Shown: one piece after another, positions 49,707 through 59,206 of the stretch | Numbering within the stretch: position 1 is the stretch's first letter | How the letters are laid out: every line of letters begins with the position of its first letter | Source: Hahellaceae bacterium | GTDB lineage: Bacteria > Pseudomonadota > Gammaproteobacteria > Pseudomonadales > Oleiphilaceae | Direction: 5' to 3' | NCBI GenBank assembly: GCA_024234505.1 | Contig: JACKOD010000003.1 | Coordinates: 489,501 to 553,500 of the forward strand | DNA length: 64,000 nt | Position numbers and translations under genes: made by a program | Notes under the pieces: model-generated | The model's database searches: none | What the model saw: only the letters and a program-made list of their open reading frames with translations | Told to the model about the DNA's origin: nothing

Positions 49707-50528
49707 TTAATTTTTACTACGACGCTCTATGCCGGTGCTGACCATAATGCGTGTTGCGATTTCTTCAACAGAATAGTCGGTTGTATTCATGCAGGGTATT
49801 TTTTCCCGCCGGTAGATCATTTCGACCTCTTCTACTTCGTGAATGCACTGTTTAATTGACGAGTATTTCGAGTTGGGGCGTCGTTCATTACGAATAACGG
49901 CAAGGCGTTCCGGATCAATGGTTAATCCAAACAGCTTGTTTTTATGTTGAGCCAAGGGCTCGGGTAGTTTGTTGCTATCCAGGTCTTCTTCGGTAATGGG
50001 GTAGTTTGCTGCTCTAATACCATAATGCAGTGCCAGATAAAGACAGGTCGGAGTTTTACCGCTTCGTGATACCCCCACGAGAATCACATCTGATTGATCA
50101 TAGTGGCGTGTTCTGGCGCCATCGTCATTATCAAGAGCGTAATTTACGGCCTCTATTCTGCGCTCATAATTACTACTTTGCTTAATCGAGTGGGAATGCC
50201 CGACGGTATAGCTTGATTTTGCCCCGAACTCCTGTTCGAGCGGCCCAAGAAATGTACCGAAGATGTCAATCATGAAGCCTTGGCTTTCTGATATCGCGGC
50301 TCGAATATCAGTATCGACGATAGTATCGAAAATAATGGGTCGGATAGAATCACTTTCCGCTGCACGATTTATTCGTAATGCGGCCGCCCGGGCTTTGTCG
50401 ACAGAATCTATATATGGAAGCGTGACTTTTTCAAATTCAAGGGTATTGAATTGTGACAAAAGGCTTTGTCCGAGCGCTTCAGCTGTAATTCCTGTGCCGT
50501 CGGAGATAAAAAATACCGTTCTTTTCAT
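49707..50528 (-). CDS. ppsR: Phosphoenolpyruvate synthase regulatory protein (bifunctional kinase/pyrophosphorylase)
   Basis: 273 residues of the DUF299 family. The N-terminus is FFISDGTGITAEALGQSLLS and the P-loop GVSRSGKTPTCLYLA lies near residues 150-165. PpsR inactivates PpsA by ADP-dependent phosphorylation of a threonine next to its catalytic His and reactivates it by pyrophosphorolysis. The ATG at 50528 gives MKRTVFFISDG, as in relatives; a TTG at 50546 is not needed. It is divergent from ppsA. Confidence 0.95.
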   Translation of the reverse strand: MKRTVFFISDGTGITAEALGQSLLSQFNTLEFEKVTLPYIDSVDKARAAALRINRAAESDSIRPIIFDTIVDTDIRAAISESQGFMIDIFGTFLGPLEQEFGAKSSYTVGHSHSIKQSSNYERRIEAVNYALDNDDGARTRHYDQSDVILVGVSRSGKTPTCLYLALHYGIRAANYPITEEDLDSNKLPEPLAQHKNKLFGLTIDPERLAVIRNERRPNSKYSSIKQCIHEVEEVEMIYRREKIPCMNTTDYSVEEIATRIMVSTGIERRSKN

Positions 50529-50863
50529 GCGAGCATCTCTTGGCAATTTTGCCTGAATGTTTATGGCTTTAAGCTAAACTGACTCTTAAGTTATCAGATC
50601 TTCAGATAACAATCTGTCGTGATTGTTACGCCTGAGTGGACGAAGCAGGGTGTATTTTTTTTCTGTACTCAGGCGCAGAGTATGAGCATAAGTTGAATAC
50701 ACCGGCGTTAGACTTGTTGTGAATCAGGTAGATCGGAGCATTCTTTAAAAAAATACGCTAGATGTCGGTGCCGAATTCATGAGGTAAAGTCTAGCAATAT
50801 GCAGTATTATTGGAAAACTGTTTTAACTGTTTGACGGCTGGGCAAAAACAAGGGAGACCTATT
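50529..50863. other. Divergent ppsR/ppsA regulatory region
   Basis: About 335 bases with no gene. One inverted repeat GTTATC (50590-50595) / GATAAC (50605-50610) lies 60-80 bases upstream of ppsR and could be an operator. AGGGAG at 50851-50856 is the ribosome site of ppsA. No confident promoter hexamer pair was found. Confidence 0.4.
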
Positions 50864-53236
50864 TTGGAAGACTATATTCTTTGGTTTGATAACCTTGGTA
50901 TGAACGATGTTGAGCGCGTAGGAGGCAAGAATGCTTCTCTGGGCGAAATGATCAGTAATTTGGCTCATGCTGGTGTATCGGTACCGGGTGGATTTGCGAC
51001 AACCGCACATGCTTACAGAGAGTTTTTGTCCGCAAATGGATTGAACCAGAAGATCGCTGAAGAACTGTCTGCCCTAAATTTAAATGATGTAAATGAATTG
51101 GCACGTGTTGGTGCTTCAATTCGTCATGCGGTTATGGAAACGCCCTTTCCTCCGGCGCTGGAAGCCGCGTTAGAGCAGGCATACCAGCAATTGCAGTCCG
51201 GCAACGCAAATATGGCTGTTGCTGTGCGATCTTCTGCGACCGCAGAGGATTTACCTGATGCTTCATTTGCCGGACAGCAGGAAACTTTTTTGAATATTGT
51301 CGGTATCGACAATGTTAAGCACGCGGTTAAAGAGGTTTTTGCTTCTTTGTTCAATGATCGCGCGATTTCGTATCGTGTTCATCACGGTTTTGATCATTCA
51401 CTCGTCGCACTCTCCGCAGGTATCCAGAAAATGGTGCGCAGTGAAACGGCAAGCAGTGGTGTGATGTTCACATTGGATACGGAGTCCGGATTCAGAGATG
51501 TCGTTTTCATCACTTCATCCTATGGCCTGGGTGAAACTGTAGTGCAGGGGGCGGTCAATCCTGACGAATTCTATGTTCACAAACCTTCATTTCAGGAGGG
51601 GCGTCCTGCCATTTTACGTCGGAATCTGGGTAGTAAAGCGATCAAGATGATATATGGTGCTGCCGCCGTGGCCGGACGTTCCGTCGAAACTGTTAAGGTA
51701 GAGCCGGAATTTCGATCAAAGTTTTCTATCAATGACGCTGAAATTGCCGAGTTAACTCGCCAGGCACTGATCATCGAGGCGCATTATCAACGCCCGATGG
51801 ATATTGAGTGGGCAAAAGATGGTGATGATGGTCAGTTATACATAGTTCAGGCTCGGCCTGAGACGGTAAAAAGCCGGGCCTCCACCGCCGTGCTTGAGCG
51901 CTATCTGATGAATGAAACCGGAAAGGTCATTGTTGAAGGGCGAAGTATCGGCCATAAAATTGGCAAAGGGCCGGTTAAAGTTATTACCAGCATTTCCGAA
52001 ATGGATCGTGTACAGGATGGCGATGTTCTTGTCACCGATATGACCGATCCTGATTGGGAGCCGATCATGAAGCGTGCCTCGGCGATCGTAACCGATCGCG
52101 GCGGGCGCACCTGTCATGCGGCAATCATTGCCCGCGAACTGGGAATTCCTGCCGTAGTAGGATGCGGACATGCCACCGAGATATTGCGAGATGGGCAAGA
52201 GGTGACTGTCTCATGTGCGGAAGGCGATACCGGTTTTATTTATGATGGCCTGTTGTCATTCGAATTGCGTGAGAACAGTGTTGACTCGATGCCGGACCTG
52301 CCCTTTAAAATCATGATGAATGTGGGCAATCCTGATCGGGCGTTTGATTTTCAGGCGCTACCCAACGAAGGTGTCGGGTTGGCTCGACTCGAGTTTATTA
52401 TCAACCGCATGATTGGTGTTCATCCTAAGGCATTGCTCAACTTTAATTCTTTGCCCAAGGACATCCAGTCCATTGTAGAGAAACGTATTTCAGGATATGC
52501 CTCGCCGGTTGATTTTTATGTTGAGAAATTAGTAGAGGGAATTTCTACTCTCGCTGCGGCGTTTGCACCCAAACGCGTTATTGTGCGTTTGTCTGACTTC
52601 AAATCCAATGAATATGCCAATTTGATTGGTGGAACGCTATACGAACCCGACGAAGAGAATCCAATGCTCGGATTCCGTGGTGCGTGTCGATATATATCGG
52701 AAACCTTCAGGGATTGTTTTGAGCTGGAGTGTCGCGCGCTCAAGAAAGTTCGGGAAGTGATGGGCTTTACGAATGTTGAAATTATGGTTCCTTTCGTTCG
52801 CACGGTTGGTGAAGCCAAGCAGGTGGTTGAGCTTCTGGCGGCCAGTGGATTGAAGCGTGGCGAAAACGGGTTAAAGCTAATCATGATGTGTGAGTTGCCG
52901 GCGAACGCCTTGTTGGCAGACCAGTTCCTTGAACATTTTGATGGTTTCTCCATCGGTTCAAATGATCTCACACAATTGACGCTTGGGCTGGATCGTGACT
53001 CAGGTATTGTGGCTCACTTGTTTGATGAGCGTAACGATGCAGTAAGAGCGCTTTTGTCGAACGCAATAACTGCCTGCAAGAAAGCCAATAAGTATATTGG
53101 TATTTGTGGTCAGGGGCCTTCAGATCATCCTGATCTCGCTCAGTGGCTAATGGAGCAGGGTATCGATAGCGTGTCCTTGAATCCGGACTCGGTGCTTGAT
53201 ACCTGGTTCTTTTTGGCAGAAAGCCAGTCATCTTAA
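50864..53236 (+). CDS. ppsA: Phosphoenolpyruvate synthase
   Basis: 790 residues, standard length. It starts LEDYILWFDNLGMNDVERVG (initiator TTG at 50864), preceded by AGGGAG at eight bases; a TTG at 50810 would add 18 residues the family lacks. The N-terminal ATP-grasp-like domain has RSSATAEDLPDASFAGQQET; the swivelling His domain has GGRTCHAAIIARELGIP with the catalytic His next to the Thr that PpsR modifies; the C-terminal PEP domain has GSNDLTQLTLG. It makes PEP from pyruvate with ATP to AMP, for gluconeogenesis. Confidence 0.96.
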   Translation: MEDYILWFDNLGMNDVERVGGKNASLGEMISNLAHAGVSVPGGFATTAHAYREFLSANGLNQKIAEELSALNLNDVNELARVGASIRHAVMETPFPPALEAALEQAYQQLQSGNANMAVAVRSSATAEDLPDASFAGQQETFLNIVGIDNVKHAVKEVFASLFNDRAISYRVHHGFDHSLVALSAGIQKMVRSETASSGVMFTLDTESGFRDVVFITSSYGLGETVVQGAVNPDEFYVHKPSFQEGRPAILRRNLGSKAIKMIYGAAAVAGRSVETVKVEPEFRSKFSINDAEIAELTRQALIIEAHYQRPMDIEWAKDGDDGQLYIVQARPETVKSRASTAVLERYLMNETGKVIVEGRSIGHKIGKGPVKVITSISEMDRVQDGDVLVTDMTDPDWEPIMKRASAIVTDRGGRTCHAAIIARELGIPAVVGCGHATEILRDGQEVTVSCAEGDTGFIYDGLLSFELRENSVDSMPDLPFKIMMNVGNPDRAFDFQALPNEGVGLARLEFIINRMIGVHPKALLNFNSLPKDIQSIVEKRISGYASPVDFYVEKLVEGISTLAAAFAPKRVIVRLSDFKSNEYANLIGGTLYEPDEENPMLGFRGACRYISETFRDCFELECRALKKVREVMGFTNVEIMVPFVRTVGEAKQVVELLAASGLKRGENGLKLIMMCELPANALLADQFLEHFDGFSIGSNDLTQLTLGLDRDSGIVAHLFDERNDAVRALLSNAITACKKANKYIGICGQGPSDHPDLAQWLMEQGIDSVSLNPDSVLDTWFFLAESQSS

Positions 53237-53244
53237 ATCGCTTC

Positions 53245-53272
53245 AAAGATGCGCGAAATTTCGCGCATCTTT
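53245..53272. terminator. 28-bp perfect palindrome after ppsA
   Basis: Each half is AAAGATGCGCGAAA and its complement; the palindrome has no separate loop, so about four central bases would open. It begins 8 bases after the ppsA stop, with a T-rich tail TTATTATCG. Most likely an intrinsic terminator. Confidence 0.75.
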
Positions 53273-53309
53273 ATTATCGTCTTTTGCATAATTCAGGGAT
53301 GTTTTATCT

Positions 53310-54269
53310 ATGACAGTTAGCGCCTTGCGCTCTGCGACTTTAATTTCGGCAGAGCGTGTTGGAGGCTTCAATGAAGATTTGTATCTGCTTAAGCCGTCAA
53401 AAAGTCTTGACCCGAGTGTGGCTGTTGCACTGATTCATTTGTTTCGGGATGGCTCTATTACCCGAAAGCCGCCAGTACTCTTGTGGCATGGGATGTTTGG
53501 AAATCATCGCTACTTTAGTGGTGATAATGGCCAGGGCATCGCCCAGAAATTAGCCGCCAACGGTTTTGATGTCTGGATTGCTGATTGGCGTGGTCATGGA
53601 TTTTCACCGCAAAACACCGAGTTTATGAGTAATAGCGTATGGCGTTTTGTAGATTATGATTTGCCTGCGATAGCCAGTTTTATTGCTGAGCAGAACGACA
53701 TCAAGCCTCGGTTGATTGGTGCAGATATCAGTGGTTTGATGCTCCTGGCTGCCGTCTCGATGTCCAAACTACCCTTAGGCGGAGAAAGCTTGACTGTTTT
53801 GATGGATCGCAAATCGGACATTCTGGCTAGCCTGAGTTCATCTATATTTTCCAAAAAGTCACAATGGCGTTGGAAAAGCCAGGGAAGCGTTGCTCCTCAA
53901 ATGGTAGGGTTTGGTAAAGAGCCTGAAGCATTTGAATTAGTTCGTTCTGCGGTTAAGTGGTTGATAGGGGGGGAGAAGTTTAAATCCAAAAACGAGTTAA
54001 TGTGTCTTTCGATGGCTGCATCGGAATTACCTTGCCTGATTCTGGAGAATAAGGGGTTAAGCAATGAAAGCGAAACCTTGTTGAATTGGATTGCCAAGAA
54101 TAAGCCGAATACCTTTGTGAGTCGCATGGACACAGATCCATCGGTATATGACGGTGGTTTTGAAGGGTTGTCTCGTGCCTTTAACCATCCGGAAAGCGGC
54201 ATCTGGGCAGATTTACACCCTTGGTTGTCGGGTGATTATAGTTTTGTGCGAAAGCAGCAAGCAGGTTGA
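53310..54269 (+). CDS. Alpha/beta-hydrolase-fold protein with an unusual nucleophile elbow
   Basis: 319 residues. The oxyanion region HGMFGNHRYF and the segment DVWIADWRGHGFSP are good alpha/beta-hydrolase features. The nucleophile elbow, normally G-x-S-x-G, reads GADIS (about residues 138-142), so the Ser is replaced by Asp or lost. The ending HPWLSGDY could hold a catalytic-type His. Asp nucleophiles occur in haloalkane dehalogenases and epoxide hydrolases, but other signs of those are not obvious, so a non-catalytic or altered role is possible. The gene sits where Pseudomonas has an esterase, between ppsA and rraA. Confidence 0.7.
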   Translation: MTVSALRSATLISAERVGGFNEDLYLLKPSKSLDPSVAVALIHLFRDGSITRKPPVLLWHGMFGNHRYFSGDNGQGIAQKLAANGFDVWIADWRGHGFSPQNTEFMSNSVWRFVDYDLPAIASFIAEQNDIKPRLIGADISGLMLLAAVSMSKLPLGGESLTVLMDRKSDILASLSSSIFSKKSQWRWKSQGSVAPQMVGFGKEPEAFELVRSAVKWLIGGEKFKSKNELMCLSMAASELPCLILENKGLSNESETLLNWIAKNKPNTFVSRMDTDPSVYDGGFEGLSRAFNHPESGIWADLHPWLSGDYSFVRKQQAG

Positions 54270-54301
54270 CGAGAGGCGATTGAGCCGCAGGAGTAGTCAG
54301 G

Positions 54302-54973
54302 GTGAGTGACGTAAAAAAGACGGCGTTGGTATTAGGCGGGACTGGATTAGTTGGTGGAATATGTCTTCGTCAATTACTTGAGTCCGGTCATTATGATCAG
54401 GTTGTCGCAGTGACCCGCCGGAAATTGCAATTAGCACATAGTCATTTGCGGAATATTGTTTCAGACTTTTCAGATATCGAAGAGTTGATGTCAGGCGTTA
54501 CGGTCGATGACGTCTTCTGCTGTCTGGGGACTACGATTAAAAAGGCAGGTAGTCGAGAAGCATTTGAATATGTCGACTATGAGCTTCCTATCACCTTTGC
54601 GCGCACGGCCTTGGCGTACGGAGCCAGGCAGTTCTTATTGGTTAGTGCGCTGGGGGCAAACGCCGATTCTTTCGTATTTTATAACCGCGTAAAAGGCCGG
54701 TTGGAGAAAGAACTAATCGCCCTGAAATTCCCGCGAACAGTAATTTTGCGTCCATCACTGCTTGACGGGGAACGTGAAGAACTTCGGTTTGCCGAGACAG
54801 CGAGTCTTTGGGCCTTTAAATGTGCAGCCCCCCTTTTGGGGCGGATGCTCTCAGGTGTTAAACCGGTAAAGGCTAACTCTGTGGCAAGCTGTCTTGTGAC
54901 AGAGGCACAACGCGAAATGGCTGCGGGTGAAGCGGTACTGAGAATAGACTCTGAGGCTATATCCCGTTACTAA
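54302..54973 (+). CDS. NAD(P)-binding Rossmann-fold protein (atypical SDR, CC3/TIP30-like)
   Basis: 223 residues. The nucleotide-binding loop is LVLGGTGLVGGICL at the N-terminus, followed by the acidic/basic turn VTRRKL. The substrate region has SALGANADS and the active-site-like YNRVKGRLEKEL (Tyr-x4-Lys spacing). The family is the NAD(P)H-binding atypical SDRs; the substrate is unknown. GTG at 54302 with GGAG upstream. It is 32 bases after the alpha/beta protein, likely the same transcript. Confidence 0.85.
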   Translation: MSDVKKTALVLGGTGLVGGICLRQLLESGHYDQVVAVTRRKLQLAHSHLRNIVSDFSDIEELMSGVTVDDVFCCLGTTIKKAGSREAFEYVDYELPITFARTALAYGARQFLLVSALGANADSFVFYNRVKGRLEKELIALKFPRTVILRPSLLDGEREELRFAETASLWAFKCAAPLLGRMLSGVKPVKANSVASCLVTEAQREMAAGEAVLRIDSEAISRY

Positions 54974-55044
54974 CGGGAAGTTCAAGCTTCAAGATCATTG
55001 TAAGTTTTACGGTTAATTTTCTAAATCGATAAGGAGTATATTTC

Positions 55045-55533
55045 GTGAATATTGTTACCCCGGATTTGTGCGATGAATTCCCTGAGTTGGTTTCTGTTGT
55101 TGACCCTATTTTCAACAATTACGGAGGCAAAAAAGCTTTCGGTGGTCAGATAGTGACGGTTAAATGTTTTGAAGACAACTCTGTCGTCAAGGCCCAGGTC
55201 GATTTGCCGGGCGAAGGCAAAGTGATGGTGGTTGACGGTGGGGGCTCGCTGAGAGCTGCACTGCTGGGAGATATGCTGGCGGAAAAAGCGGCAAAAAACG
55301 GTTGGGAAGGGATCGTCGTTTACGGCTGCATTCGTGATGTTGATGTCATTGCGCAAACAGATCTGGGTGTTCAGGCACTACGAACCCACCCGAAGAAGAC
55401 AGATAAGCGTGGTATTGGTGATTTAAATGTTCCCGTAACCTTTGGTGGAATAACTTTCGTGCCGGGGGCATATCTTTACGCCGACAACAATGGAATTATC
55501 GTTTCTCCAGAACCATTGAAGTGTGCCGGTTAA
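55045..55533 (+). CDS. rraA: RraA-family protein (RNase E inhibitor or aldolase homologue)
   Basis: 162 residues. Segments are FGGQIVTVKCFEDNS, VDGGGSLRAALLGDMLAE, VVYGCIRDVDVI and the family ending. RraA in E. coli binds RNase E and masks degradosome activity; similar proteins in other bacteria act as hydroxy-oxo-glutarate aldolases, and sequence alone does not decide. GTG start with AAGGAG spaced seven bases before it. Same place after ppsA as in Pseudomonas. Confidence 0.92.
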   Translation: MNIVTPDLCDEFPELVSVVDPIFNNYGGKKAFGGQIVTVKCFEDNSVVKAQVDLPGEGKVMVVDGGGSLRAALLGDMLAEKAAKNGWEGIVVYGCIRDVDVIAQTDLGVQALRTHPKKTDKRGIGDLNVPVTFGGITFVPGAYLYADNNGIIVSPEPLKCAG

Positions 55534-55536
55534 AAG

Positions 55537-55566
55537 AAAAGGCCCCGTTAAAGGGGCCTTTTTTTA
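55537..55566. terminator. Bidirectional intrinsic terminator after rraA
   Basis: AAAAGGCCCC (55537-55546) and GGGGCCTTTT (55553-55562) form a perfect stem on a six-base loop with more Ts after it. It is shared with the convergent cysteine-pathway operon. Confidence 0.9.
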
Positions 55567-55570
55567 ACCA

Positions 55571-56062
55571 TTACCCGGCGCGTCGTATGAAAAGTGGCGT
55601 GGGCTGATCGCACGCCGCTTGATAAACATCGCTAAAGTCGTTTAGTCCTTCCAACGCTTCTTCGGGAGAGCGGTCTGCCCTGACTTCAAAAGCGTTGAAG
55701 CCGACACGACTCATGTAGAAGAGTTGATCCTGCAATACATCACCTATAGCGCGTAGCTCGCCCTTAAAGTGAAATCTTTCACGCAGCAGTCGGGCATAGG
55801 AGTAGCCTCGGCCGTCAGCAAACTTTGGAAAATTAATCGCGATCATTACCAGTGAGTCAAGGTCACCCTGCAACTCTTCGGGGGCCTGGTCGCTGTCCAG
55901 CCAAACGGCCACATTTCCGCGCGCAACCAAAGCTTCGCGATTATTTTGCCAGTAAGTCAAAGGCACAATGACCGAACCTGCGGGTAACTCGCCTTCAAAA
56001 TCGGCAGCTAACGTCGTCCAGCTATTCTCAATAATCGCCTTGTCTTTAATGAGCTTTGCCAT
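55571..56062 (-). CDS. DUF934 protein associated with sulfite reductase
   Basis: 163 residues. Conserved parts are VPLTYWQNNREAL, MIAINFPKFADGRGYSYARLLRERF and ELRAIGDVLQDQLFYMSRVGF, diagnostic for DUF934. It overlaps cysI by 17 bases (ATG at 56062 within cysI), so it is translationally coupled; these two genes often pair in proteobacteria. The function is inferred from context as an accessory to assimilatory sulfite/nitrite reduction; it has no cofactor motif I can name. Confidence 0.9.
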   Translation of the reverse strand: MAKLIKDKAIIENSWTTLAADFEGELPAGSVIVPLTYWQNNREALVARGNVAVWLDSDQAPEELQGDLDSLVMIAINFPKFADGRGYSYARLLRERFHFKGELRAIGDVLQDQLFYMSRVGFNAFEVRADRSPEEALEGLNDFSDVYQAACDQPTPLFIRRAG

Positions 56063-57707
56063 AGACGCGCTCCTTGAATGGAGTCATACCGACTCGCTGA
56101 TAGGTATCAATAAAAGATTCTTCTTCTGTACGGTTTTCAACGAAAACGTGTACTATTTTTTCGATCACGTCTGCCATATCATCTTGGGCAAATGATGGCC
56201 CAAGAATTTTTCCAATCGCAGCCTGCTTGCCCGAGTTTCCACCTAATGAAACCTGGTAGAACTCTTCACCTTTCTTGTCGACGCCTAAAATACCGATGTT
56301 TCCAACGTGGTGGTGTCCGCAGGCATTCATGCAGCCCGAAATATTGAGTTCGATTTCGCCGAGATCATACAGGTAGTCCAAATCGTCAAACTTACGCTGA
56401 ATCTGCTCGGCAATAGGAATCGATTTGGCATTGGCCAGCGCGCAGTAATCACCGCCCGGGCAGCAAATGATGTCGGTCAGCATCCCGAGATTAGGCGTTG
56501 CAAAACCGGCTTCTTTTGCAATCTGCCATAGATCGAACAGGTCGCTTTGTTTTACGTCGGCCAGTATTACGTTCTGTGTGTGTGCGATGCGTACTTCGCC
56601 AAAACTGAATCGGTCAGCAAGATCGGCGATCAAATCAAGCTGTTGTTCCGTCACGTTGCCGGGAGCAACGCCTGTTTTCTTTAACGTTAGCGTGACAATG
56701 GCGTAGCCGGGTTTTTTATGGGTGTTAACATTACGAAGCACCCAGTTCGCAAACGCTTTTTGTTCAGTTTGACGAGCAACAAATTCTGCAGGATTGTTTT
56801 CCAGAATGTCATAGGCCGGATCGTTAAAAAACGATTTTACGCGAGCAATGGCTTCGGGGGTGAGTTTGCTTTCACCCTCTTTAAAGTGCTCCCATTCCTG
56901 CTCAACTTTTTCGCGGTAGGCTTCTATACCCAGCGCCTTAACCAGAATCTTGATGCGAGCCTTGTATTTGTTGTCACGACGACCATAACGGTTGTATACC
57001 CGAACAATGGCTTCGAGATAGGTGAGGAGATCTAGTTCGGGCAGAAATTCACGAATGACTTCCCCAACAATCGGGGTTCTGCCTAACCCGCCACCCACAA
57101 ATACCCGGTAGCCTAACTCACCGTTTTCATTTCTGACCATCTCCAGTCCGATGTCATGTACCTGGACTGCTGCTCGATCGGTGCTGGGCGAGGCATTGAC
57201 TGCGATTTTGAATTTACGTGGTAAATAAGCAAATTCAGGATGGAATGTAGACCACTGACGAATAATTTCACAGTATGGGCGAGGGTCGACAACTTCGTCC
57301 GCAATGACGCCTGCAAACTGGTCTGTCGTGGTGTTACGTATACAGTTACCGCTGGTTTGAATTGCGTGCATTTCTACTTCAGCAAGCTTTTCAAGCATAT
57401 CCGGAACGACTTTCAGGTCAGGCCAGTTGAATTGCACATTTTGGCGGGTCGTGAAGTGCACATATCCTTTGTCGTATGTACGAGCCAGATCGCCTAGTGT
57501 TCGAAGCTGCGTTGCGGATAACATGCCATAAGGAATGGCAACGCGCAACATAGGGGCATGGCGCTGAACATAGAGGCCGTTTTGTAGTCGCAGTGGAAGA
57601 AATTCCTCGGGCGCCAGCTTGCCATCAAAGTAGCGTTGAGTCTGGCCGCGAAATTGCTGAACTCTTTCCAGAACGATTTTTTTATCGTAACCGTCGTATT
57701 TATACAT
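56046..57707 (-). CDS. cysI: Assimilatory sulfite (or nitrite) reductase hemoprotein subunit
   Basis: 553 residues with two-fold repeated ferredoxin-like/siroheme domains. The first has YVHFTTRQNVQFNWPDL and TSGNCIRNTTTD. Four Cys for the 4Fe-4S-siroheme centre are in CCPGGDYCALANA and SGCMNACGHHH. It reduces sulfite to sulfide by six electrons. No CysJ flavoprotein is beside it; this short ferredoxin-using type is usual with DUF934 partners. It may also be annotated nitrite/sulfite reductase. Confidence 0.93.
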   Translation of the reverse strand: MYKYDGYDKKIVLERVQQFRGQTQRYFDGKLAPEEFLPLRLQNGLYVQRHAPMLRVAIPYGMLSATQLRTLGDLARTYDKGYVHFTTRQNVQFNWPDLKVVPDMLEKLAEVEMHAIQTSGNCIRNTTTDQFAGVIADEVVDPRPYCEIIRQWSTFHPEFAYLPRKFKIAVNASPSTDRAAVQVHDIGLEMVRNENGELGYRVFVGGGLGRTPIVGEVIREFLPELDLLTYLEAIVRVYNRYGRRDNKYKARIKILVKALGIEAYREKVEQEWEHFKEGESKLTPEAIARVKSFFNDPAYDILENNPAEFVARQTEQKAFANWVLRNVNTHKKPGYAIVTLTLKKTGVAPGNVTEQQLDLIADLADRFSFGEVRIAHTQNVILADVKQSDLFDLWQIAKEAGFATPNLGMLTDIICCPGGDYCALANAKSIPIAEQIQRKFDDLDYLYDLGEIELNISGCMNACGHHHVGNIGILGVDKKGEEFYQVSLGGNSGKQAAIGKILGPSFAQDDMADVIEKIVHVFVENRTEEESFIDTYQRVGMTPFKERVYGKAH

Positions 57708-57864
57708 TGCTTAGTCTTTCGCCTGTGTACACAGCTGAGATGAAAAAAACCGCCAGAGGCGGCTTGAAGGCGTGTAAGATAGCAGCAATTCCTTATAATG
57801 AAAATTCCAATTTATGAATAACCTTATTTATAAAATTGATATGCCTGATATAAGAGGGAAGTAC

Positions 57865-59205
57865 TCAGATTCTGATGTGTGACCACTCGCGGCGAATCCA
57901 CATTTGGGCAAATACCCATGAATTAATACATCGCTGCAGGAGTTGTAATATCCAGATGGTTAACAGTCCGTAGCCCGCCACCGGACCAGCAATATAAGCC
58001 AGCGGTAGAAAAAAACACCATTGCATGATAAAGCTGACTTTCATGACGGCGCGATTTGCACCAGCACCTAATAATGCCTGCGTCAGCACTATCGCGGTTG
58101 CGTCTAGGGTGATGCCTAAGCCGGTAATACGAAGCGCGGGCGTGCCTAACTCAATAAGATGTGGTTGATGAAGAAATAAACCCAATACCCACTGCGGTGT
58201 TAACCACATGGGAATACCAAGCAGAAACAGTACACCGACGGATACTTGCACGCTATACCATCCCCAGCGATAGGCCTCTTCTCGCGCCTCACGTCCCAAT
58301 GCTTCGCTCACCAGTGTCGTGGCGGCCATGCCCAGCCCAACGGCGGGTAAAATTAGAAACAAGGCAAGATTAATCAGGATATTCGCAACAGCGACTTCAT
58401 CAGTACCTACCTGGCCCAATATCCAGAATAGTGCGCTGATCCCTGCAGCAAATACAAATTGTTGAAGTGAATTTGGGAGAGACAATTGAAGCATCGACGT
58501 ACGCGTTGCAGGGTCGGACAAGCCGACAAGAAAGCCATGTGGTCGCGCGCTTCGGTATGTTTGAAAAAAATAAAGTGTCGTACCCAGGTAAAGGGAAAGC
58601 GTCGTTCCCCAAGCCGCGCCTTCTGCTCCCAGTTCCGGTAGGCCAAAATGACCATAGATGAGCCCATAGCTCAGAATGATATTAGTCGCATGAATAACGA
58701 ATAACGTTCTGAAGTAGACGAACGAACGGTTTAATCCATTCCAATATCCCCGAAAGGAAAAGTTGAATGCCACCGCCAGGATAGCGTGCGTTCGCACTTC
58801 AAAGTAAGGAATGGCTACGTTTTGAACGGATTTGTCCGAGTTTAAGAAATCAATCAGAGGTGAGGCGAGTGTGTGGCTGATCAGCATCAGCGGAACGCTT
58901 AACAGTATGGCGATGGCCAATCCGGTATTCAGTGGTTGTGCAAGGTCGTGGGTACGACCTTCTCCTCGTCGACGAGCTACCATCGCCTGTACGCCCGAAG
59001 ATAAACCCATTACGAGCGAAACCATTAAAAAATTGGCGTAGCTCCCTATACCGACACCCGCGAGCGCAACCTCGCCCAGGCTGCCTACCATTGCGGCGTC
59101 AACCAAATTAAGTACGCTCTGGCTTACCATTCCGCCAATAATGGGAATGGCAAGTGCCAGTATGGTACGCGCCTGCGCCGGGCTGGGTAGTCGATGGGAC
59201 AACAA
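57865..59205 (-). CDS. MATE-family efflux transporter
   Basis: About 446 residues with twelve hydrophobic segments: after the PSPAQARTILALAIPII start come VSQSVLNLVDAAMVG, SGVQAMVARRRGEG and the second half. MATE proteins extrude cationic drugs or metabolites by Na+ or H+ antiport. The start is uncertain: a TTG at 59205 (one base beyond the metH stop) fits the family length and avoids overlap; upstream ATGs within metH (e.g. near 59334) would give a long non-homologous leader. No ribosome site is visible for any choice. Confidence 0.85.
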   Translation of the reverse strand: MLSHRLPSPAQARTILALAIPIIGGMVSQSVLNLVDAAMVGSLGEVALAGVGIGSYANFLMVSLVMGLSSGVQAMVARRRGEGRTHDLAQPLNTGLAIAILLSVPLMLISHTLASPLIDFLNSDKSVQNVAIPYFEVRTHAILAVAFNFSFRGYWNGLNRSFVYFRTLFVIHATNIILSYGLIYGHFGLPELGAEGAAWGTTLSLYLGTTLYFFQTYRSARPHGFLVGLSDPATRTSMLQLSLPNSLQQFVFAAGISALFWILGQVGTDEVAVANILINLALFLILPAVGLGMAATTLVSEALGREAREEAYRWGWYSVQVSVGVLFLLGIPMWLTPQWVLGLFLHQPHLIELGTPALRITGLGITLDATAIVLTQALLGAGANRAVMKVSFIMQWCFFLPLAYIAGPVAGYGLLTIWILQLLQRCINSWVFAQMWIRREWSHIRI

Positions 59206-59206
59206 A

